Shown in pieces: positions 59,401 through 64,000 of a stretch of DNA of 64,000 nt. Within the stretch, counting starts at the first letter, position 1, and every line of letters begins with the position of its first letter. Location: the NCBI GenBank assembly GCA_030141605.1, contig JAQGDQ010000004.1:806001-870000 (forward strand), given 5' to 3'. The stretch comes from Tubiluchus corallicola. Lineage: Eukaryota; Priapulida; Priapulimorpha; Priapulimorphida; Tubiluchidae. The notes beneath the pieces are model-generated. The model did no database searches. It was not told where the DNA came from and worked only from the letters and a program-made list of their open reading frames with translations. Position numbers and translations under genes: made by a program.

Positions 59401-62400
59401 GTTACCCTGACATCATGACTGGATGATGTTGATCCTGTTGAAGAAAAGTTTACTCTGTTGTCCATCTAAGTACATATGGCTATGAGAGTGCAGCAATGAA
59501 AACTAACAAAATTATAATTCTTAATTACTGATGTTTTAATGTATGTCATTGTTGAAAACAATATTGTTTTTTTTTGTTTTTTTAGTATTTTAGCCAATAT
59601 ATGACATTGAGCTGTGGACTAAAATTCTAGTATTATTTTCCTTTAAACAGACTTGAATCTAAGAATGGCAGTTTAAAAGATCATCAATGTGATATTACAG
59701 AGCTATTAAATTGAAAACCAGCTTATTTGCAAAATAATTACAACTGTAATAAAACACTGTACATTAATAAACACAAGAAAAGATTAAATACAGGAATCGA
59801 CTTATGCTATTACATAATAATACAAATACGTAGAACAATTACATAAGTTTACATGTGTCATAAGCAATTTAATAAATCCGTAACAGCATGTTGCAGTGTA
59901 TATAAGTTATTTAAAACTACATTAAAGTAACATTTTGTTAAATGTTAAAACACACATATTTAAACTAAAATTGTTTAAAAAAGTATAATAATTATTATTG
60001 TGATGGTTGATCAGTGGACAATTCAAGAATCATTTCAGTATATACATGAGGTATATACTGTGACAGTGACAGCTTAAAATAGTGACACTATTTTACAGCG
60101 GGTATCCACAAAGTTCACCTTCAGAATTGTGCAGAACTTCATGGAAGTGCTATAAACGTCTACAGCACTTCTCTAACGAAGGACATTAACTGAGGTGACT
60201 GCTGGATTCCTCAGTTGCCAATTGATTTCAGTTTCCTAAAAGCCACAGGCACAGTTAATTCCTGTTTCCACGAATACGTAAAATTGTATGACAGGTCTCT
60301 TAATACATGAAACCATTTTTTTGTTTTCATATTGATTGGTGTAGCAATGTAATCTGGGGGTGACTGTTAGATGTTAGATGTTACATGTTAGATGTTACGT
60401 TTTTGTTAGATGCTTAAGAGATATTGTTAAGGCAATTCAAACCATTTGCACATTTAATTATTATGTACATGAGGTGCTGGTGCAATCTAGGCCATGTTAG
60501 CACATTTAAATATTATGTTCTCATATACTTTTTTCTAACCAAATGTTATAAAAGTTTCACCAAAGCTTGGATATATGAACACCGATAACAATGTGCTTTT
60601 GCTACAGCCCTGGGTGGGTTCTAAAAAACCTAGAAAAGCTGATGTTTTTCAGCTGTTCTTACAATTTTTGATATACATTTGTCTTTCTCGTATGCATTTC
60701 TTTAAGGATGAGGTAATTGTTATCCTCATTTTTAACAATATAGGTAGTAGCCTACATTAGTCACTTTAGTAGAATAAAATCATGGTCCTTCTTAATCAAT
60801 AAGAACTTTCAGAGAAATGCCAAATTGAATAATCATGCTGGCTGCCTATGCAAAGAGTCTAGGAAGTTGATTCTATTAGACTTTAATGACTACAACGGAC
60901 ATACACGTGATTTCAGACAAACCCAAATGGACCAGAATTGATATTAGCTACTGGTTTTAATAAATGTTTACAAATACTGTGTTTTTAAAAATGTTGATAT
61001 TTATATAAACTGTTATTTTATTGTATAGCATTTGCCTTGTTTTTTTTAAGTATATTTAGCATTTTCCATTTTGTAAACTAATTATTATTCATGTGTCATT
61101 GTCTTTGCAGGATATTGACAGTTTAATGTCAGAAGGTAACAAGTCACGCACAGTTGCTGCTACTAACATGAATAGTGAAAGTAGCCGATCTCACGCTGTT
61201 TTTAATATCAAAGTTACTCAGACATTAGTCGATCCACAGTCTGGGGTAAGTTACAGTATATTACACCGATAGCCAAATGGATTGAAACTAGGAAACCGAA
61301 ATGAAGTTAAATTTCAATAGAACAAGTCTTTGATTATTGATGAGCTATTATTCTCATCATTTCTAAACAGATTTGCTAATGAACACGAAAATTCCTTTTA
61401 CAAACACAATGGACTCTTATCATATGGCGAAATATGAAGTGATTCATACAATACGTGAATTTAACTCTGAATTCCATAATGAACTTGGTGAAGTTCTAAT
61501 GAAGAAATTAGAACCGAATCACCGAACAAACTACACGACTTTCTTTAAATATAATGCAAATCTGTTATGAGAGACCTGCATACAAAGACTATTAAAAATC
61601 CTGACTTCGTGGTCAGTTTGACACATACAAAGACTAATGAAAATCCTAACTTGTTGGTCACTTTGACCTGATCTTCTGATAACAAAATTTTCGAATTGCC
61701 AATATTTACAATACTTATGCTTCTAGAATGTAGTTATTTATTTCTTCTTTATAAACAATAGACCTCTTTGTGGTTGCCTGTGGGAAAAATTTGATTTTTG
61801 TTATTTAAAAATGTGAGTATTAGTATTTTCCATATAGTTATGTGTTTGTGGTGCAGAGGCTTAGTAACCTTCAAATCGTTTAATGCATATAAATGTTGTA
61901 TTAACCAGCATTTCAAAGCCTAAAACTTTAATTCATTAGAAATAGTTCATGATTTCATCTTCACAATACACTAATGCATTCGTGTTGTCAGCTGTGGTTG
62001 CTTAAATATTAATGGCAATTGGGATGGAACTGTTCGTTCACACTAATTAATATTTGCTGCTTGCGCTTCACTTATTAATTAACGATATCTGTGAGAAATA
62101 TTTGTGTAAAAATCAATCATAATCGCGCGACGAGCTAATCTGCTGTTCAAATTCGTATCACTTCCCGTTTATCTTGTTTAGCTTCTTCTCCTGCAGAACA
62201 TTTGCTCGCATAATCGGGTTTTTAAAGGATTTTAGTCTTCATAAATGCAAATTCCCCCGGCGACATACAGTCAAAGCTTACTAGTGATAGACATCTCAGC
62301 TGTTTGGCTGCTGCCTGTGCACAAATAGTGGATGTTAAGAGGTTATTATTGATCCCTTGTGTGGATGCAATCAGTCAGATACAGCAACTAGCGCAACCTG

Positions 62401-63074
62401 GCGCACACAGAATGAACAGCTAATTTGTGTCATGCTTCATTCTATGCCGACACTTTTTAGTATTCAAATACATATTGCCTAAGCCAATAAATAACACAAA
62501 GAAAAGTAGTGCATGAATAGAAATAACAATAAACACCAAATCAGGTATTTTGGAAGAATTGTTGGCCAATTTGCCTTTTTGCAATGATCCAAATGTTGCT
62601 TTGAATCAAAACCAAGGTTACAAATTGTAAAACAGTGCTTTTATTATTAATTTTAATAGGTTTCGTTTGTACAGTTTTAACTTTTGTACCGTAACTGTTT
62701 CTGTAGGGATTATTATTTTTATCATAATCCTTCTGGTTTGTATCTAGGTAAATTTATCTGAAATTTGACTTCCTTTTTCTGTGCGTGTTCCTGAAATGGA
62801 GCTATTTAAACAAAGGTTTTTGTTTAAAACCTTTAAAACAAATTAACTTGGTGTTAAAAATTTGTTAACCTTGCTAAATTGTTGCTGATAAATATTACAT
62901 TACCTGACAGCACGTGTACATGCAACATTATCATTGGCTGAAGTTCTTTCCTTTCTCCTAGGTATCTGGAGAGAAAGTTAGTAAAGTTAGCTTAGTAGAT
63001 CTTGCTGGTAGTGAACGAGCACAGAAATCTGGTGCAATTGGTGAACGCTTGAAAGAAGGCAGCAACATAAATAA
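30023..63074 (+). CDS. KIF13: Kinesin-3 family motor, KIF13/Khc-73 type (gene span, 3' part beyond window)
   Basis: Plus-end-directed microtubule motor; KIF13/Khc-73 proteins carry endosomal and polarity cargoes. Eight exons (30023-30077, 31727-31838, 48940-49019, 49421-49513, 53293-53473, 55537-55624, 61111-61245, 62962-63074) join in phase to 857 nt, about 285 residues. They span the N-terminal strand [20 protein letters not shown] (P-loop), [44 protein letters not shown] (switch I NxxSSRSH) and [10 protein letters not shown] (switch II). The LREHN…[38 protein letters not shown] pattern is KIF13-like rather than KIF1 or KIF16. The remaining motor helices, the FHA domain and tail lie beyond 64000. 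Confidence 0.96.
30078..31726 (+). other. KIF13 intron 1
   Basis: 1649 bp, AT-rich, phase 1. A 100-codon minus-strand frame at 30625-30927 matches nothing recognised. No repeat family was seen. Confidence 0.7.
31727..31838 (+). CDS. KIF13: KIF13 exon 2
   Basis: CTTGTTTAG acceptor and GAAAG|GTATGT donor; enters phase 1, leaves phase 2. It encodes [20 protein letters not shown], then [17 protein letters not shown]. (R)E(L)xLxTKCxVxM is the KIF13-type continuation of the first motor strand. The rest corresponds to the variable loop. Confidence 0.93.
32024..34130. mobile_element. Foldback-like element with repetitive inverted arms
   Basis: The left arm at 32024-32115 is built of imperfect units of about 18 bp resembling GGTATTTTGGACACATA. 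The right arm, about 33715-34130, is built of the reverse-complement unit resembling CCTATGTGTCCAAATA. The interior holds dispersed repeat copy B and non-repetitive sequence. Long subrepeat-based inverted arms are characteristic of Foldback-type DNA transposons; that classification is inference. No transposase was recognised. Confidence 0.65.
32152..32782. repeat. Dispersed repeat, copy B
   Basis: Same orientation as copy A at 25252-25945 and similar along its length, with indels. Conserved islands include CAATTTGACAACACTACATAG (20 of these 21 bases match copy A), TATTTTTTCTTGTAC, TCTGTACTTAACAGTAA and GGCAAGTTTAGTTTCC near the end. It lies inside the foldback-like arms. Confidence 0.78.
39636..39880. 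repeat. Pyrimidine-rich tract
   Basis: About 240 bp dominated by C and T on the plus strand (CTTTCTCTCTCTATCC-like). It generates overlapping low-complexity frames on both strands and is not coding. Confidence 0.8.
43503..43585. repeat. (TA)n microsatellite
   Basis: Alternating TA with a central ATATGTATAT interruption and CATATA at both ends; the whole tract is self-complementary and could form a cruciform. Confidence 0.95.
46170..46327 (-). mobile_element. tRNA-derived SINE
   Basis: Reading the minus strand from 46327, GGCGGTATAGTGAAATCGG carries an A box-like core, and GAGTTCGGTACC downstream matches the B box. The body runs to GCGAGTGGTC and ends in an AT-rich microsatellite-like tail at 46170-46200, a usual SINE 3' end. 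A foldable mature tRNA is not evident. Confidence 0.65.
47380..47462. repeat. (CT)n microsatellite
   Basis: CT repeat of about 80 bp with CCATCTCCCTCCGGCA interruption. Confidence 0.95.
48940..49019 (+). CDS. KIF13: KIF13 exon 3 with NAGNAG acceptor
   Basis: Encodes [20 protein letters not shown], then DSAKFS, matching the KIF13 KxPKxFAFDxCFWS strand. The acceptor is TATAGCAG: splicing after TAG (exon from 48940) or after CAG (from 48943) both keep the frame and differ by one Ser. Donor TCGG|GTGAAT, phase 1. Confidence 0.95.
49020..49420 (+). other. KIF13 intron 3
   Basis: 401 bp, the shortest intron of the gene; ends TTTTTCATAG. No feature was seen. Confidence 0.8.
49421..49513 (+). CDS. 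KIF13: KIF13 exon 4 (start of P-loop)
   Basis: Encodes [20 protein letters not shown], then [10 protein letters not shown], with the first base of the P-loop Gly at the donor [23 protein letters not shown] is invariant in kinesin motors; the intron splits the ATP-binding P-loop. Confidence 0.97.
49514..53292 (+). other. KIF13 intron 4
   Basis: 3.8 kb, phase 1. AC-rich A-tract sequence at about 49620-49700; otherwise no repeat or gene was recognised. Short frames near 52-53 kb lack supporting signals. Confidence 0.65.
53293..53473 (+). CDS. KIF13: KIF13 exon 5
   Basis: Completes the P-loop as SGKSYTMMG and continues [15 protein letters not shown], then [20 protein letters not shown]. SYxEIYNExVxDLL is the conserved kinesin strand-helix. 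Acceptor ATTTCAG, donor AAAAGG|GTAAGG, phase 2. Confidence 0.98.
53474..55536 (+). other. KIF13 intron 5
   Basis: 2.1 kb; contains a short ATT repeat at 54613-54640. No other feature. Confidence 0.7.
54613..54640. repeat. (ATT)n short microsatellite
   Basis: About nine ATT units. Confidence 0.9.
55537..55624 (+). CDS. KIF13: KIF13 exon 6
   Basis: Encodes [20 protein letters not shown], then STLAVSSFQ. LxVREHxxLGPYVxGLS is a kinesin-3 signature. Acceptor TTTTTGCAG, donor CAG|GTAAGT, phase 0. Confidence 0.97.
55625..61110 (+). other. KIF13 intron 6
   Basis: 5.5 kb. A short TTAGATG repeat occurs at 60367-60411. Open frames such as 57250-57543 are T-rich, low complexity and unsupported. Confidence 0.65.
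60367..60411. repeat. TTAGATG short tandem repeat
   Basis: Four to five imperfect copies of GTTAGAT/GTTACAT. Confidence 0.75.
61111..61245 (+). CDS. KIF13: KIF13 exon 7 (switch I)
   Basis: Encodes [20 protein letters not shown], then [20 protein letters not shown] and DPQSG. NxxSSRSH is switch I, which contacts the ATP gamma-phosphate. It is exactly 45 codons, phase 0 at both ends; CTTTGCAG acceptor, GGG|GTAAGT donor. Confidence 0.98.
61246..62961 (+). other. KIF13 intron 7
   Basis: 1.7 kb. Holds a two-unit tandem repeat at 61579-61667 and an unrecognised 65-codon frame at 61373-61570. That frame follows a CAG acceptor-like site but has no donor and ends in a stop. Confidence 0.65.
61579..61667. 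repeat. Tandem duplication, two 44 bp units
   Basis: Both units read CATACAAAGACTA…AAAATCCT and end in GGTCA(G/C)TTTGAC. Confidence 0.85.
62962..63074 (+). CDS. KIF13: KIF13 exon 8 (switch II)
   Basis: Encodes [20 protein letters not shown], then [17 protein letters not shown] plus two bases of Lys. DLAGSE is switch II, and GERLKEGxNINKS is the relay region. Acceptor TTTCTCCTAG, donor AATAA|GTAAGT, phase 2. It is the last exon in the window, so the motor domain is cut after this point. Confidence 0.98.
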
Positions 63075-64000
63075 GTAAGTTCTGTAATTAACGCATTGCG
63101 CTTAGCAATATAATTGCTAAGTTCTTATTTTTTGTAGCACCATATTAATACATTTTTGTGTAGAACAGTTACTTTTTAAGTACCCAAGATATGTTTAATT
63201 TGCAATATACATATCTTTTCATCACCTTATTTTCGTCCACTAATGCAAATGTTGACCGTATTTTGCTTAGAATTGTTTTGCGATAAAAAAATATATTGTT
63301 AACAAGACTAATTTTGAACTTCAGTCCTTGGTCATTTTAGGACTTGGCTGTATTTGCTCTTTGTCAGCTGTAAACACTTTCTGTTAAGTCTTCTTTGGCT
63401 GGCATCTAGCGTTGTCATGCCACCAATTGTTTCTTAACCCTTTTCGCTTTAGCCCAGCTTTATGAAAGTGATCTCATATATTGGCAGTGGAGGGTCGTGA
63501 ACAGTATTTGGGACTTTTTTCTCATCTGCCTTTAATGTGCATCTACTTTTGCAACATCAACATGCAGCTACCCCTACTTTGTGTAACATGTACTTTATTT
63601 ACTATGATAAACAAAATTAAGATCTTTCTCGTGTTTCTTGTGTGCCAAGAATGACATTGTGTTAATATATTAGCAAAAGTAGACCTCTGATTATGACAGC
63701 TAAATTGGTCACTTCTTTTCTATTTTTTATTTACACTGTTTTGTTTATTTTTGCAATTGTCTGTAAAATGATGACCAGGCAATTATTAATTTATTATTCT
63801 GTGAATTACAAAGTGGGCAAATTCTGCTTTATCATATTTTTTCATGGAAAAAATTTCTATGCCTTTTAACACTATTAGTGAGCTTAGTGGATATTTAGGT
63901 TTAACAATCTTTTACTGATTGAGTAACTGGCCTGAAAAAATCTAATAAACAGAACATCAAACATGCCTGCAAGGAAATAGTTTGAAAATTTTTTTCCTTA
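63075..64000 (+). other. KIF13 intron 8 (partial)
   Basis: AT-rich intron running off the right edge; no acceptor leading to the expected NKSLxxLG exon was found within the window. Confidence 0.7.

Noticed and set aside
61373-61570. 65-codon frame tested as an extra KIF13 exon
   Set aside because: It has no donor, ends in a stop, and exons 7 and 8 already join without a gap in the conserved motor sequence.

Overview
This is an AT-rich, intron-rich animal genomic window. Three protein-coding loci can be recognised from exon-encoded peptides with matching splice phases, and a microRNA cluster lies between two of them. The miR-71/miR-2 cluster is protostome-specific, so the organism is a protostome. 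Long introns, abundant simple repeats and a tRNA-derived SINE fit a lophotrochozoan such as a mollusc, annelid or brachiopod, but the sequence does not settle the phylum.

Layout. (1) 134-259 (+): last coding exon of a dual oxidase/NADPH oxidase, ending in the CGPP motif and a terminal Glu-Asn-Phe. (2) 935-7512 (-): seven exons of a carbonic-anhydrase-related protein VIII (CA8/CARP VIII) gene, convergent with the oxidase. All seven join in frame and give about 258 residues to the stop codon. One of the three zinc-ligand histidines is Gln, so the product is predicted to be catalytically dead. The exon or exons carrying its start codon were not securely found. Its introns hold a pogo/Tigger-like MITE, a 180 bp ATT tract and an AG tract. 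(3) 7.5-19 kb: mostly unremarkable AT-rich DNA with simple repeats, two tRNA-related SINE-like pieces and three unrecognised exon-like segments. (4) 19.0-19.6 kb: a locally GC/CpG-rich, promoter-like patch with a YY1-type motif. (5) 23.5-27.2 kb (+): a microRNA cluster with a diverged mir-71 paralogue, canonical mir-71, four mir-2 hairpins sharing one mature core, and a decayed mir-2-like duplicate. A dispersed repeat sits inside the cluster. (6) 30023-63074 and beyond (+): the first eight coding exons of a kinesin-3 gene of the KIF13/Khc-73 type, covering the motor domain through switch II. The gene runs off the right edge. Its 17 kb second intron holds a foldback-type element, a second copy of the dispersed repeat, a SINE and several microsatellites.

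The loci share no obvious pathway: an oxidase, an acatalytic carbonic anhydrase homologue, a microRNA polycistron and a microtubule motor. The most unusual feature is the duplicated, seed-altered mir-71 together with nearby tandem duplications and a decayed mir-2 copy. These suggest a cluster that is still being reshaped.
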